This document shows, piece by piece, positions 35,381 to 48,070 of a stretch of 64,000 nucleotides of DNA. The notes below the pieces were generated by a model, which was not told the DNA's origin, did no database searches, and worked only from the letters and a program-made list of their open reading frames with translations. The stretch's first letter is position 1. The number at the start of each line of letters is the position of its first letter. Source of the stretch: Sipunculus nudus. Its lineage: Eukaryota; Annelida; Sipuncula; Golfingiida; Sipunculidae. The stretch is from the NCBI GenBank assembly GCA_026874595.1, contig CM049322.1, positions 53,719,386 through 53,783,385 on the forward strand, given 5' to 3'. Both the position numbers and the translations under genes were made by a program.

Positions 35381-38300
35381 TCAGATAGGCTTGTACTTGG
35401 GATTGAGTAAGGGTATGGGGATACACAGAGGATTAATGCTGTAGAGATCATGTTGCACAACAGAGGCAGTGGAACGTCGCGACGTTTCTGTCAACCTTGA
35501 CCTTGCTTCATTACTGGGAGCACTTTCTGTTGTGTTTGCCGCATCTCCTTTTCTGTCTGCTGCCTTTTGATTGGTATTCAAATTAACTGGGTCAGGTGTG
35601 GCAGTGTTCCCTTCTGATTGGCCAGTTTGTGTGTCAGTCATCTGATCAGGAGGCATGGCCTGTGAATCATTCACTTGGTCAGGAGGCGTGGCCTGGTTAT
35701 CAGATGTGGCAGTGCTCTTCTCTGATTGGCTTGTTTGTGTGTCAATCATTTGGTCAGGTGGCGTGGCATGTATGTCAGTCACTTGGTCAGGGAGTGTGGC
35801 CTGGTTATCAGGTGTGGCAGTGTTCTTCTCTGATGGGCTTGCTTGTGCGTCAATCACTTGATCAGGAGGCATGGCCTGTGTGCCAACCATTTGATCAGGA
35901 GACACGGCTTGTGCGTCAATCACATACTCAGGGGGTGTGGCTTGTTTACTAGTTGATTGTTTTTTTTCTTCAGGCTCTTTCTTTAGTGGGATCACCTCCA
36001 GTTCCCCTGACTCAGTGAGTGTGTATTGGTACACCTTCTCTGGTTCCTGTTTAATGACATCTGCTACACCTGTAGCGTCTGAATCTGCAGTATCTGCATC
36101 TGAAAGGAAAAAAAAAAAACAGAACATTAAACCTGTATCTGAAAGTAAGATAAATAAAAGGAAGGAACATTAAACCTGCTATCTTTTTTTTTGTCTGCCA
36201 CCCAGTTTTAATGTTACCAGATTCTTCCCCCAGATGTCACCATCAGTGCAAATCCCTTCCTCAGAGACAGCAGTCAGTTCTGGTTCTTCAGGACCATGAA
36301 ATTCTCTTATAAATAACTTAGATTTGGTGGCCCAATAGAAAGGTGGCCCTTAAATTTCCTAACTTGCATTGAAGTGATATGAACTATGCTTTTTCATGTA
36401 GATACAATTGGCTAAAAGTGGTTTTAATCAACACAGATCTGATAAAAATTACAAAAAAAAATAAATTTTTCTCAAGACAGATGTGTTATCTGTTCATGTA
36501 ATGGGACCTGGGGGGGGGAGATATATCAGCTGGTCCTGGATATTTCCGAACAGAAATTACAAAATCAAGCATGGATACATACAAGGTAAAGATAGTCTGA
36601 AATTAAACTGTTTCCATATGAGCATATAGGCGTGAAAAATCACCTAAGACTTTGCAACTGTGGTGAATCCATGTTTCCATTAGCATATACTGTGGTTGTC
36701 TTTTTGTTAACGAGGGTATCAAATTTGTGATATTCACTACAGGAAAATTACCGTGAAAATGAAACCTTCATGAATATGACGTCTCATCTACACAGGGGAT
36801 TGGTCATTTAAAATATAGGTTTAAGAGTCAAAAAGAGGTAGACACTGGGCCTGGGTGACAAGAGGATACAAAATAATATATGATAGGAAGTACATACTTA
36901 GATTAAAGATTAGATAGGAGTGCAAGAATTTCTACTCGTTCTTGTGTGTCCTTGTCAAATAATGCAATACTGGATATACAATGTATAAGTTACCGCATGA
37001 TAAGATTGTGAAAATGGAACCTGCGCGAAAACAATGAAAAGTGAAAATCACGAAACTTTATACTGGGGAATATTAATCTTACCACAACGTGCATGAACGT
37101 TGCAATAGGCATGATTTTCATACGGATATTTTTGAACTAGGAAAATCTCAGTGAAATGACATTGCATAAAACATTTTTAAGAGAAGACCTGCAAAATATA
37201 CTGTGCATCTATAAACATATGCCACTTCATGCACATATGCACACATAGAAACACAGCTTGATTATTCAGTCTAAAGCATTCCTGTCAGGATATGCTTGCT
37301 TGTACACAATACATAAATCTGGATTAAACATGAATTCCTATTGAATCATTTCTCAGTATTTACCAACTGCACAGTATAATAACAATACGGTTACACCTGT
37401 GTTATCAGACCACCCATGGGGCTAGCCAAAAGTGGTCTTAAGTAAAAGCTGGTCTTATTAAACAGGTGAGTTATAACCAATGTTAATGCTTTGGGTTCAC
37501 TCAAGAGGGGTCTTAATAGACTGGTGGTCTTATCAGACGGGTAGTCTTTCAGACAGGTTTAACTGTAATACAACCAGGTTCGTAACTTACTAGAAGTTTG
37601 TAGTGCTGAGGTTGTTTTGGGTTGTGATCTTGGTTGAGTCAGTGTGGTTGTAATTTGTAGAGTTGATGGTTGTGCCAGTGTCAGTTTTATTCCCTCTTTC
37701 TCGTGTGTTGACTTTGCTTTATTGATCATCTTAGCTATAGACTTTAGCACTGTGGGAGGAGCCAGTGTCGTTGTGGTTAATGTTGTTCTTGGTCCTGATG
37801 AGGTATGGCTGGACGTAGCTGCAGATGCTCTGGATACTGCAGGACTTGCCGCTGTGACTGTGGCTGATGTTTTCTGAGCTGATCCCTGTGCTGCAGGGCG
37901 TGTCAGCGTGGCTGTTCTAGGCGCTGCTGCTGGCCTTTGCGGCTGGGCATTACTGGCAGAATTGGGGCTCTGAGATTTCTTGTGGCTGCTGGCTGCTGTG
38001 TTTTTTGGTGTCTCTTTAAGTTCCTCAGGAATTTCAAATTCTAAAAGAAAGTATGTAAAGAACAAGTAGCTGAGAGACAAAGAGCCTGGGAATCAGCTCA
38101 CCAATAAAAGGAATAAGATATACATTGAAGAACTGAGAAAAAGATAACAAAACCAGAATGACAGAATAAATCAGAAAGGGGCAATGAGAGAATAGGACAG
38201 CAAGAAAGAGTAAAAAAAGTGTGACAAAAAGAGGCAGAAAGAAAAAAAGAATGAGCCCATTTCCCCAACATGTGTTTAACAGGGAATATATAGTTTACTA

Positions 38301-41300
38301 AATGAAGGAATTAGATATACAGTGAAACTACCTGAGTTATGAGATCATCAAAAAGTGGCCTTTATTTACAGGTGGCCTTATTAGAGAGGTCAGCTGTAAC
38401 CACCGTGAATGATTTCTGTTAAGGGTGGTCTAAATACAGAGGTTGTCTTATAGGACAAATGAACAGAGTTTACTTACAGTTTAATTTCCTGTTATCAACC
38501 AATAAACATATATTAATTACCCCATAACTCAGTGTTAAACAGAGCTTAATCACCAAGTTACTCACCATTAAACAGAGCTTTCCGGACCCCCTCCAGCCAC
38601 TTCTTGCGGTCCGCCCCGACCACCAGCGGAGACAGGAGTCGCATCTTCTCCTTCATGACCCAGCGCTGCACCCTGGTGTCCATGACCTGAAGCTCTTTGA
38701 CGAGTGACTCCAACAGGTCCAATATAACTGCTGCATCTGTAATGAAGTGATGCACAGATGGGTCAAAAGGTCTCTCAGTGCAATCCATTGACAATGCTAA
38801 TCAAAGTGTATAAAAACGCGAAATCACCTTCCACTGGACATTTATTGGTTTTCATGTCCATGGCACACATCACAGGACTTTCCATCTAAAACAATCAAAT
38901 TTTTTATGGTTTAAAATTAACTTAATCCTCTGATGTTTGCAATAGACCTTTTTGACTATAGTCTGTTCCTGTACCCCTGTCCACCTGATTTTTTGCGATT
39001 ATCTCTACATAAGACAAATTTGGCAAACAAAATTTGCATCTTTGGCATAATGAGGCAAAAGCGTAATTTTTGGTATCTTACCTACTCACAATATAAATAT
39101 TATTTACTTTACGGCCTTGTTGACATGTCTAAAATATATCCGTGGTTGATGGTGTCCCTAATATGCTGCCATTCTTTATCCTCCTTGGATATGGATATAA
39201 AGTAATGTGACGTAACAGTGAAGCGCGTGCACGTGCAGAATACAAGTCTCGCTATAAAACAGGGGTCGGCAGCTCTTGATTATTGGTCCCGTGAATGTTG
39301 GTGTCTCTATAGTACGTCACGTCTATTATGACATCATCACTATCCCCTGATATGCCCATTTAACAGATAAGTGGCAAGATGTCGCTAAAGAATAGACTAG
39401 TTACTCATAAAATGCTTTTAAATTGTTTACAAGAAAATTACATAAGGTAAGCTATCATTTCCATAATAGTTAATTACGCTTTTTCCTCTTTCTTCCCCAA
39501 GGTCAAACAGTTTTGGCATTCTTTGATTCACAAATAAATAATAGCAAAAAAACAGGTGGACAGGGGTACTGGAACGGATTATACACATAATGGTGGTCTG
39601 CTGGGCTTGGGTTCTTTGAGCCAGCATTGCGGGTTTTGTTTAATGAAGCCAGATACATGCCACACACACAGACAGGGCTCCTACTTCTTATGATAAGACA
39701 GGATTCTTATACTTTCATCATTTTGGATAAAGCAATTAGTCTCTTTCCTTGATGTAAGGGACCCACACTGTTAGTGTGAATCTTCGCCAACAGATGTCGC
39801 TAATGTGGTGGAAAAGGTCTATTTGAGGAATATGTCTGCGTTTCTGTGCAAATGAAAAATAAACCACCAATCAGCACTTTTTTCTCCATTTGCTGAAATG
39901 TGAGTATTCCTACACGCATAACATAATGACACATAAGAGAATTTATTTACACTTAAAATAAATTAGAGCAACTCAACCAGTGGATGCTCTGCTTGTAATT
40001 ATCATTTTTGATCATGCCATATGCCCTGCGAGTATGATGTCACTTTGATTATAAAAGATCAAGCATAATATACATTTATACTTTAATAATAACAAGCATT
40101 GTGCATGAACAGGTATCAGCAAATATTAAAGATAAGTGGTGATGTAAGCATAGCTTTCTTGCACACCTTTGGGGATCATTGGATATTTTGTTGAAAAAAA
40201 AGTATTTTCTGTGTATTAAATGGCCTATTCTGATATCTGGGTCTATTAAGAAAAGGAAAATCTCAACCACCTCAAGTTACATGGTTTGTCTGTTTGTCAA
40301 CATTGCTGCATTTACTAACAGTTTTTAGATAGCTGAGCTCATACATACATCACATAAGAACTTTTCTTAACAGGAAATATCCAGGGTTCATTCATATTTG
40401 GACAGAGTAAGCCAGAAATCACATTATTTCTATATAAAAGGATGGGTGAATAGCTGGTTTTAATGGCTCAATTACAGCCTAATTCTATACAGCAATGACC
40501 ACTTAAACATATAGATTTCTGTACGACTGGTGTTATGGCTTGAAATAGGCCCAGTCTGTCCACATATAGTGCTAACAAGGTCGTGGCTGTTATGTGAAAA
40601 GTCCAAACAGATTCATCCCATGTACGCTTGTTCTCATAATGATAAGCTTACTCACCAACAGGCCGTACTTGATCAGGTGTATGGCCCCGCAGCAGTGACA
40701 CCAAGAACTGGTAGATGGCGCTGTAGTCTGCACTCTTTGTATTATGTTGTAGTTCTCTGGGTTCGTAAGCTTGTATAAGGGACAATACCTGTAGTCAGAA
40801 TGAAGTGGAATAAGGTAAAAAACAGGTATAGTTCTACAGCATAGCTAATTATGTAACTGTCAGCAAAAAACTATATTATTGTTTGAATTTATGTTAAAAT
40901 TATCAATGCTTTACCGTGTTATAATTCGTTTTTATATACAGAGGATTCATCCTTATAAATATTCTTAAATATTCCTGCACTTCAATATTAAAGTCATGCA
41001 CAAATAAGAAATTTAATTGATGTTAAATAAATGTCACCATGAATACATATTGTGGTAAGCTGAATTATCATCATATTGAAACTACAAAGGCTGACCCATT
41101 AAGACTTGCCACATAAACACTGTCGTTAGATCACAAGTAAGCAATCTAACACTTCTTTTATCACTCATCAAATGATCTTGAAAACACATGGAACCTTTGA
41201 AGTTAAGTTTATCAACTGAAACATTTATACAGGTTTATTTACTTGGATTAAAATTAATGACAGAATCATTATTCTGACAGAATTTTCTATTTTTGTAAAA

Positions 41301-44300
41301 AAAAAAAAAATTTTAAATGTATCATGTAATGGACCATGCAGGTGCAGGCACAGTTCAACAAACTGCAGGTCAGCAAGGTCACAGGTTAACTAGCTCAAAG
41401 GGAATTCCTACTCAAGTAAAATCATATCACAAAAATACCCAAAAGTGACATAGGAAAATGGGAATTAGAATATAGAATAAACACTTGGTTACAGCAGAGA
41501 AAACAGGAGACATGCATATTTTGAAAAGGTTGTTTTCAAGTTGAGCAGATCTTGGGAAAAATTTATTTGATGATTCTCAAGTTACAGCAAAAGATAATTA
41601 AGAATCTAAATGTTTATGATTATCAATCTGATTAACCCAGATTTGTCAATAATCTCTGAGTTCCAGTGGGCACAAAAAAGTACACACCTGAGCCAGAGTA
41701 TACGAGTAGTCAGTAGTGTTACTTGTCAGGGTCTCCATTTCTTCCAGCCAACACTGTAATAATACAAAGATCACATGTCATACCCCTTTCACACACAAAA
41801 CACTTTCAAATCTATTTGGGCAAAATGGTTTGGTCAAACCTTTTTGGTGCGTTCACATGGCATCTAGCACCAATGTGTGTTGAGTACATTTCGTGTGTGG
41901 AACAATGTAACAACATGCTGACACAAGCATTCATGACTGAGTTGCTGCTTGAAAAAATGAGTCTAAATAGTTTTAGAGCATTCACACAACAGTTAAACAA
42001 AGCAGATAAAAGGATTCTCATTCAAAATGGTTTTAAAAGACCTCCAGAGCTTGATCCAAAATGCTTTGGCCAAAACAGTTCGAAAACTCTTTGGATTGCC
42101 GTGTGAATGCTCTAAAAGGTTACCAAACCGTTTGAAAATGGTTTGCATTTGCCGTGTGAATGGGATAGTAATTCTGTACTACAAAGTATCAAATACTGCC
42201 ATGACTGCAGTACAGTACTGTTATATCAACATACAACATTCTGTTATATCAGAACCAAATAAAGCACAGTGCATTATTAAATACTTGGACTGGAGTACTC
42301 GTTACCAAAGCAACAGTACATTTCAACAAAAATATTGTACGGCAAAAATATGCTATAAATTTATCTAGAGGCTTCTAGAAAGATTTGACGATGTAAATGT
42401 ATGGCACTGAAGAGTTAGTGATCCTTAAATAAATTGACTTATTATGAATAATTACATGTAATTACAAATGTATATTCTGATATGTGAGCATGCACATGTA
42501 AAAGGAGTCTTAGGTAATTTAATTTGGTTTTGATTAATGTTATATATTTATTTTAACTAAAATACTTGGCATCTCCTATCAGCTATATTAGGGGTACTTG
42601 AAAATAATATTGAATGTTATTACACAAACACCTTTCCAGACTAACCTCAATAGGTGCCTTGATATTAAAATCATGGTCTGGCAGTGCTTTTTCTGAAAAA
42701 AAATCACAGGAGTCAGCAGTATACAAATTATTCCCTTCAATTCAGATAAGCTGATGTTATCTTATTATTTTGCAACTAGATATTCACTATGCTTTTTTCA
42801 ATGGAAACCAAAATAATGTTTTCAGATGAAAAGACCATATGCTGTGTTAATTCTTGTTACTGGTCATGTGTGTCTGTCTTATAATGGGTTCCACCAACCT
42901 GTTTCCACCTGTTTCTTGGAGATAATTTTCTTTAAATTTTTAATTTTTCAATAATTTCCCAATATGTCACATGAGCTCCACCGGCATCAAACCCTTGTTC
43001 ATTCTTTATTAAGGTTTTTTTTGCCTAACATTACATGTATGCCTAATATAGGGTTTAAATAAAAAAAAAAAAACCCTATATTGTGGTAGGTGACACCCTT
43101 GTCCTGTCTGAAGATGCTTTATTCCAATTTGCTCTGCTGCTCTACAACAACAGTTGTGGTTTCAAACATTTGACACCCCATCTGGCATATCCCCTATTGG
43201 CCTAAATTTGACTGGGAATACAAAAACAGCTTGAGCTAATTCCATTTCTAACCTCCCCCCCCCCCCCCCAATTATATGTGATATAGGGTCTGATGCAGAT
43301 TGCATTTCTGTGTGAACAACAGAAATTATAAAAGGCTGTAAAATATAATAATGATTGGCCTTCTTTAGAGCTCATATTATTTACTGTCAGCTTAGCTATA
43401 AGGTACTAACACCACCTGTTACATTTTCTTTAATTAACTTACCTTTGTTCCTCAGCCGTAAACGGTCCATGTACTCTTTTACCTGATAAAAAAAGAGAAA
43501 AGTATAATTAATTTTATTTTCAAATGAAGTTAACAGCATCCAAAGTGAGCATTACCAATTCAACCATGGTTTTTTATATTACATCAGAAATGTTATATAT
43601 TCTTATTATATAAAATGAAATAGCATCTGATGTGTGGAGATAAAACCTGCTCTGTAAAGATTAAACCCTGCACTGAGAGGATGATGCTTTGGAATGTTAA
43701 CCTAAGTATTGCACCTCGGAACTTTTTTCAGGAGTGCTGTATGCTGACTTGCTGCCTCATCTTTTACAGATTTACTATGTTATGTTGACATTGGCACAAG
43801 TGCAAGACTGAATTAAACTAGAATACTGGTAGTCGACAAGCGACTACGTGTATCCGCCAAAATCAGAGAAGGACGGGTGAAGTAAGGCATGGATTGAGTG
43901 GCAAGGGGATATAGAGTTACATGTGTTAAATATTAGAATGGATCTCTGCCACATAAACATGATTGTAGGTGGTGCCACCTGCTATTTGAAACTATCCAAG
44001 ATAAATACACAAGCAAAATTTCATGTGGAAAAGTCAAACCACTGCAGAGATATGAGTGATTATATCCCACAGCAGGCAAACAGATGGACGCTGTGCAAAA
44101 ATGGCTGCAGGTGGCGCCACCATTTTTGTGTATGTTATAAAGCTATCCAAGGGCTACATTTGTGTAAAAAATTTTCCTGATTGGTTGAACGAGTCCATAG
44201 ATATAAGCATGGATGTCTACAGCGTGAACGTGAATGTAGGTGGCGCCACCTGTCATAAAATCAAAAAAGCTATGCGGGATGTATAAGCATGCTGAATTTC

Positions 44301-47114
44301 AGGTAATTTGGTCAAACCACTGCAGAGATATGAGTGATTTTAACCAAAGGCAGACAAACAGATGGACGCTGTGCAAAAATGGCTGCAGGTGGCACCACCA
44401 TTTTAGTGTATGTTATAAAGCTATCCAAGGGCTACATTTGTGTAAATATTTTCCCTGATTGGTCAAACGGTTCCCGAGATATGAGCTTGGATGTCTGCTG
44501 CGTTAACATGAATGTAGGTGGCCCCACCTGTCATAAAATCAAGAAAGCTATCTAGGATGTATATGCATGCCAAATTTTAGGTGAATTAGTCAAACCATTG
44601 CAGAGATATGAGTGATTTTAACCCAAGGCATATGAACAAATGGACACTGTTCAAACATGGTTGCAGGTGGCGCCACCTTTTGTTGTGTATGTTATAAAGC
44701 TATCCCAGGACTACATTTGTGTAAAAATTTTTTACGGATCGGTCAAACGGTTCCAGAGATATATGGTTTTATGTGTAAAGGGTTAACGTGAATGTAGGTG
44801 GCGTCACCTGTCATAAAATCAAGAAAACTATCTAGGATGTATATGCATGCCCATTTTTAGGTGAATTAGTCAAACCACTGCAGAGATATGAGTGATTTTA
44901 ACCCCAGGCAGATGAACAAATGAACACTGTGCAAACATGGTTGCAGGTGGCGCCACCTTTTGTTGTGTATGTTATAAAGCTATCCCAGGGCTACATTTGT
45001 GTAAAAAATTTTTCCGCATCGGTCAAACGGTTCCCGAGATATAAGGGTTTATGTGTGGAGCGTTAACGTGAGTGTAGGTGGTGCCACCTGTCATAAAATC
45101 GAGAAAGCTATCTAGGATGTATACGCATGCCGAATTTTAGGTGAATTAGTCAAACCACTGCAGAGATATGAGTGATTTTAACCCCAGGCAGATGAACAGA
45201 TGGACAATGGCAAACATGGTTGCAGGTGGCGCCACCTTTTGTTATGTATGTTATAAAGCTATCCCAGGGCTACATTTGTGTAAATTTTTTTTCCGGATCG
45301 GTCAAACGGTTCCCGAGATATATGGGTTTATGTGTGGAAACAGACGCACAAATGGACGCTGGGCAGAAACGAAAGGTCAGAGGTCAAGGTCACTTGGTTA
45401 GGTACCTGTTCACATGTGACCCGATAATTTGTGTAAGTTTCGGAAAAATCAGTCCAGTAGTCTCAGAGGAGTTCCCCAGAAACGAACGTGGCGGCGGCAG
45501 CGGAACCCGGTCAAAAACATAGTATCCGCAAAACTTTGTTTTGGCGGATACAATAAATGGATACTTAATTTAACAGTGACAAAAGCAAGCTGGTGACGAA
45601 GTGCTGTTCCATACTGTACCAAGAAAATTTGCATCACCCACCTCATTTGTTTTCTTGGTTGGAATACAGCGACTTATCTTGTTTAGGTCTGTCTGGCCAT
45701 ACCTGAAAAGGAAAACGGGTATACATTATTCACTATATATTAAATAGATATATATCTATATATAGTTTAGGACTAGAAACTACATGTGTTTTACAGCATT
45801 TTACAAGGTGTGTGTGTTTGTATTTTTACTTAAATATTGCTGGGTTCAGATTTAAGCTGTGTTTTCTACTGCTGTTTGCTTATACATATTCATGACAAAC
45901 AAACATGCATGTATTATAACATATCTACTCCCTCTGCTCCTCTCAAAAAATCAATAAACCAAAAATAAAAAAGTCTGGTCTAACTTGGGTGATAATGATT
46001 CACTGGTGAGCAATATCGCATGACACAAAGCAAATAATCAAACTGGTATCATAAGATGTTCCTGCACTGATAGGCTGATGATATTTGATCATTTGATGAG
46101 AAGTGACATCTGACATTTAAAATACTGCCAAGCCTTAGCACCATGTAACACATTAAAAGTGAAATTTCACTCGTAAGAAAAATAGTTGAAAGACATCCTT
46201 ATGACTAATTGTTTGTTAATAAAATACATTTATGGTTTAAAAATACATTTTGCAAGAGTAAATTTATTCAAATTTCCATATACAAAATAAAAATTCACCT
46301 TGGAATGTAATTATTTATATTAAATTATCATGTGTCATATATTGTATTGCGTATTATATGGTGAGTAAAGGATAGTGGAACCCCACAATTACAACCACCT
46401 TGCAGACTGACCATAGTGGTTATAATTTAAGGGTGGTAATAGTTGTGAAATTCTGGATACCTGGTCAATATATCTGGGACCAAGAAAAGTTGTAATTGTC
46501 TGGCGATTGCAATTATGGCGTGGTCTCAAAGCAGGGTTCCACTGCATCGAGATATGTATCATATGGTGGGATAATGTATGGTTACAGCCCTTGGTCTAAT
46601 GTTGTATTGTGAGATAATATACAATTACACTCCTAGGCCTAACATCCTATTGTGAGATTCTGTGGGGTTACAGCCCTAGGTCTAATGTCAGATCATGATA
46701 TAATGTATGATTACAGCCCTAGATCTAATTTTGTATAGTTACATATCATGGTCTGACTTCATATCATGAGATAAAGTACGGTTACAGCTCTAGGTCTAAC
46801 CTTTTTACAGCCTCCAGCAGCCACTGTTTCTCTTCAATTGTCCAGTTATTGGTCCTCCTCCAGTCACACTTCTTTATCTTGTATAAGTCCATGTTATCCG
46901 CTTCGTATTCATCATCACATACTCTCTTTCTCCTCTCACGCTGGCTCCGCCTGGTGGAGGTGGGGTCTACTGGCTTTCTCTTTCTTCTCCGTTTTGTTGT
47001 TTTCTCAGACTCCCCTGGCTCAGTGCTGCCATCTTGTGTGGGTTTCTCTGTATTACATGTTGTATCTTCCTCTGCATTTGTGGCAGTTCCTTCCTTTGAC
47101 CTGGTAGCTGCCAT
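35381..47114 (-). CDS. SNAPC2: snRNA-activating protein complex subunit 2 (SNAPC2-like), complete, 9 exons
   Basis: Exons on the minus strand, in order: 47114-46801, 45702-45642, 43482-43443, 42692-42646, 41753-41688, 40788-40656, 38736-38566, 38040-37591 and 36099-35381. They total 2001 bases, 666 aa plus TGA, with GT..AG introns and matching phases. Residues 41-64 are strongly basic. Residues 88-138 form a SANT/Myb-like helix set (NNWTIEEKQWLLEAVKR). APIECW (151-156) matches the APIEVW block of human SNAPC2, DAAVILDLLESL (221-232) its AVVLDLL block, and INPLCIPIPLLNP (649-661) its PLNPFLVPLELL end. SNAPc binds the proximal sequence element and starts Pol II and Pol III snRNA transcription. 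At 666 aa it is about twice the human 334; the excess is a Ser/Thr/Ala-rich exon 8 and a repeat-bearing exon 9. The start is the first ATG after a possible TTGCAG acceptor, so a 5' UTR exon is likely. Confidence 0.87.
35588..35943 (-). repeat. 108-bp coding repeat in SNAPC2 exon 9
   Basis: Residues about 480-598 hold three diverged copies of a roughly 36-residue unit built on PPDQVxD, PPDQMxDTQ and SEKxTATxDN. The last two copies are exactly 36 residues. The phase-preserving period and low complexity suggest a disordered tail expanded by DNA slippage or unequal exchange. Confidence 0.8.
36687..36800 (+). repeat. Dispersed repeat, copy 1
   Basis: ATACTGTGGT, CTTTTTGTTAAC and GAAACCTTCATGAA followed by a CTACACAGG end are shared in order with 52979-53095. 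It lies in the last SNAPC2 intron. No ends or coding frame identified. Confidence 0.55.
37386..37567. mobile_element. Small TIR element, mariner-like (SNAPC2 intron 8)
   Basis: It starts TACGGTTACACCTGT and ends ACAGGTTTAACTGTA; the inverted repeats match at 13 of 15 positions and begin with TA, as expected for Tc1/mariner. The inside repeats GTGGTCTTA-type words. It ends 24 bases from the SNAPC2 exon 8 donor. A related, more decayed block lies at about 38314-38460. Confidence 0.55.
38961..39580. mobile_element. TIR element, GTACCCCTGTCCACCTG family, copy 1 (SNAPC2 intron 6)
   Basis: The left end contains GTACCCCTGTCCACCTG and the right end CAGGTGGACAGGGGTAC, exact reverse complements over 17 bp, with weaker pairing outward. 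The inside aligns over its whole length with 52162-52752 (for example TTGGATATGGATATAAAGTA and GTGACGTAACAGT). No transposase frame in either copy. Confidence 0.75.
39581..40655 (-). other. SNAPC2 intron 6, remainder
   Basis: AT-rich, with no coding signal and no repeat recognised. Confidence 0.6.
40789..41687 (-). other. SNAPC2 intron 5
   Basis: AT-rich intron between exons 6 and 5, with a short poly-A run near 41298. No repeat recognised. Confidence 0.65.
41779..42168. mobile_element. Candidate MITE in SNAPC2 intron 4
   Basis: The left end TACCCCTTTCACAC and right end GTGTGAATGGGATA are imperfect inverted repeats. The interior is rich in AAACCNTTT-type words in both orientations (GGTTTGGTCAAACC near 41829, AAACCGTTTGAAAATGG near 42125), so the single strand could fold extensively. 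No target duplication confirmed. Confidence 0.45.
42693..43442 (-). other. SNAPC2 intron 3
   Basis: AT-rich intron containing a 15-base C tract (43255-43269). Nothing else recognised. Confidence 0.65.
43818..45550 (-). mobile_element. Family B Helitron-like element, reversed copy (SNAPC2 intron 2)
   Basis: Read on the minus strand it begins TATCCGCCAAAAC (45550 leftwards), pairs with GTTTTGCGGATA, and has GC-rich sequence inside. It ends with ATTTTGGCGGATA (43863-43851), the hairpin GTAGTCGCTTGTCGACTAC (43847-43829) and CAGTATTCTAG, then T. The interior is five units of about 280 bp (GTTATAAAGCTATCC at about 44132, 44412, 44690, 44973 and 45251), each with two GGTGGCGCCACC-type palindromes. 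No protein frame. Confidence 0.75.
45703..46373 (-). other. SNAPC2 intron 1, part
   Basis: AT-rich, with no coding signal and no repeat recognised. Confidence 0.55.
46374..46543. mobile_element. Small TIR element in SNAPC2 intron 1
   Basis: AGTGGAACCC near the left and GGGTTCCACT near the right form short inverted ends. The inside alternates GGTTATAATTTAAGGGTGG with TTGTAATTG words. An ACAGTGGAACCCACC at about 602 looks like a lone end of a related element. Limits are approximate. Confidence 0.4.
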
Positions 47115-47539
47115 TTTCCTGCAATCCAGCAAAATAATACAAGGACCAGAATAAGGGCAGTTGACCAGCCAATTTAGAACTGTCCCTTTTTATCTTGTTT
47201 TGATTGTAGGTTGTCCCCCACATTTTTACCCTCTGCCATTATGATCCTACAAATGCCTTGTGGCATTTTGCTTTAAAACATTTGATCTTGGTGACACTTT
47301 GTTCCCAGATATCATTTTCTGTGGCATTTTGTGAAGGACACTTTGTTCTGATGGCATTTTGTTCCTGGAGACACCGATGACATTTTTATCCTCATTGGTC
47401 TTGATGCTCAGCTGAATTTGTCTACAAGGATATGTTTATGAGCTTTTTAAAAAGATGGGTCTTGTCATCAGTTTGAAGCCAACCTGTCTAACCATCCAAA
47501 CTGGAGTTATCATCAATAAACAAAATTTGTGAATGAATG

Positions 47540-48070
47540 GGCCCTGTGACCCTAACACTTTTACCTAGTGACCCCAAAACAAAACATGCACCACATGTGG
47601 AATACAGAAGGTTTGCGATGTAAAGTTTGGCTTAAAATATCCACAATCTTTTTAAAGAAGTTGGTTCTGTGACCTTGACCTTTGACCTCATGAGCCCAAA
47701 ACCTAAAGGGTTCTCATATAATTGGCTGGTCATATATAAGTCAAGAAACTATATGTCAAACCAAACTGGAGTTATAAGAGGTCAGATGGCTCCTGTGACA
47801 TTGACCTTTGACCGCCAGACCCCAAATCAATCAGGTTCTTCCCCTGTTGAGAGGTCTGAGCTCTCATATGTGCAAGATGGAAGGTTTGGGATGATTAGTT
47901 TGGCTTAAAATGCATCCACAATCTTTCTAAATAAGCAGGTCCTGTGACCATGAATTTTGACTTCATGACCCCAAAATCAATAGGATTCTTGCATTAGAGG
48001 TAGGCCAAATATAAGTCAAGTTTGAAATCCACGTCAGTCCAAACTGAAGTTATCATCAGGTAACAAATGT
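47540..48070 (-). repeat. Relic of family A satellite units, reversed
   Basis: GTGACCTTGACCTTTGACCTCATGA, CCACAATCTTT and AAATATAAGTCAAG phrases are minus-strand versions of the 288-bp unit at 17776-19380, with many substitutions. Roughly two units are present. No element ends seen. Confidence 0.55.

Noticed and set aside
35596-35952. 118-codon forward frame opposite SNAPC2 exon 9
   Set aside because: It is the antisense of the repetitive coding sequence. The minus strand has splice sites, correct phase and the conserved SNAPC2 C-terminus.
38820-38890. Extra SNAPC2 exon between exons 6 and 7
   Set aside because: Exons 6 and 7 join in phase directly and rebuild the conserved VILDLL block; no insertion is needed.
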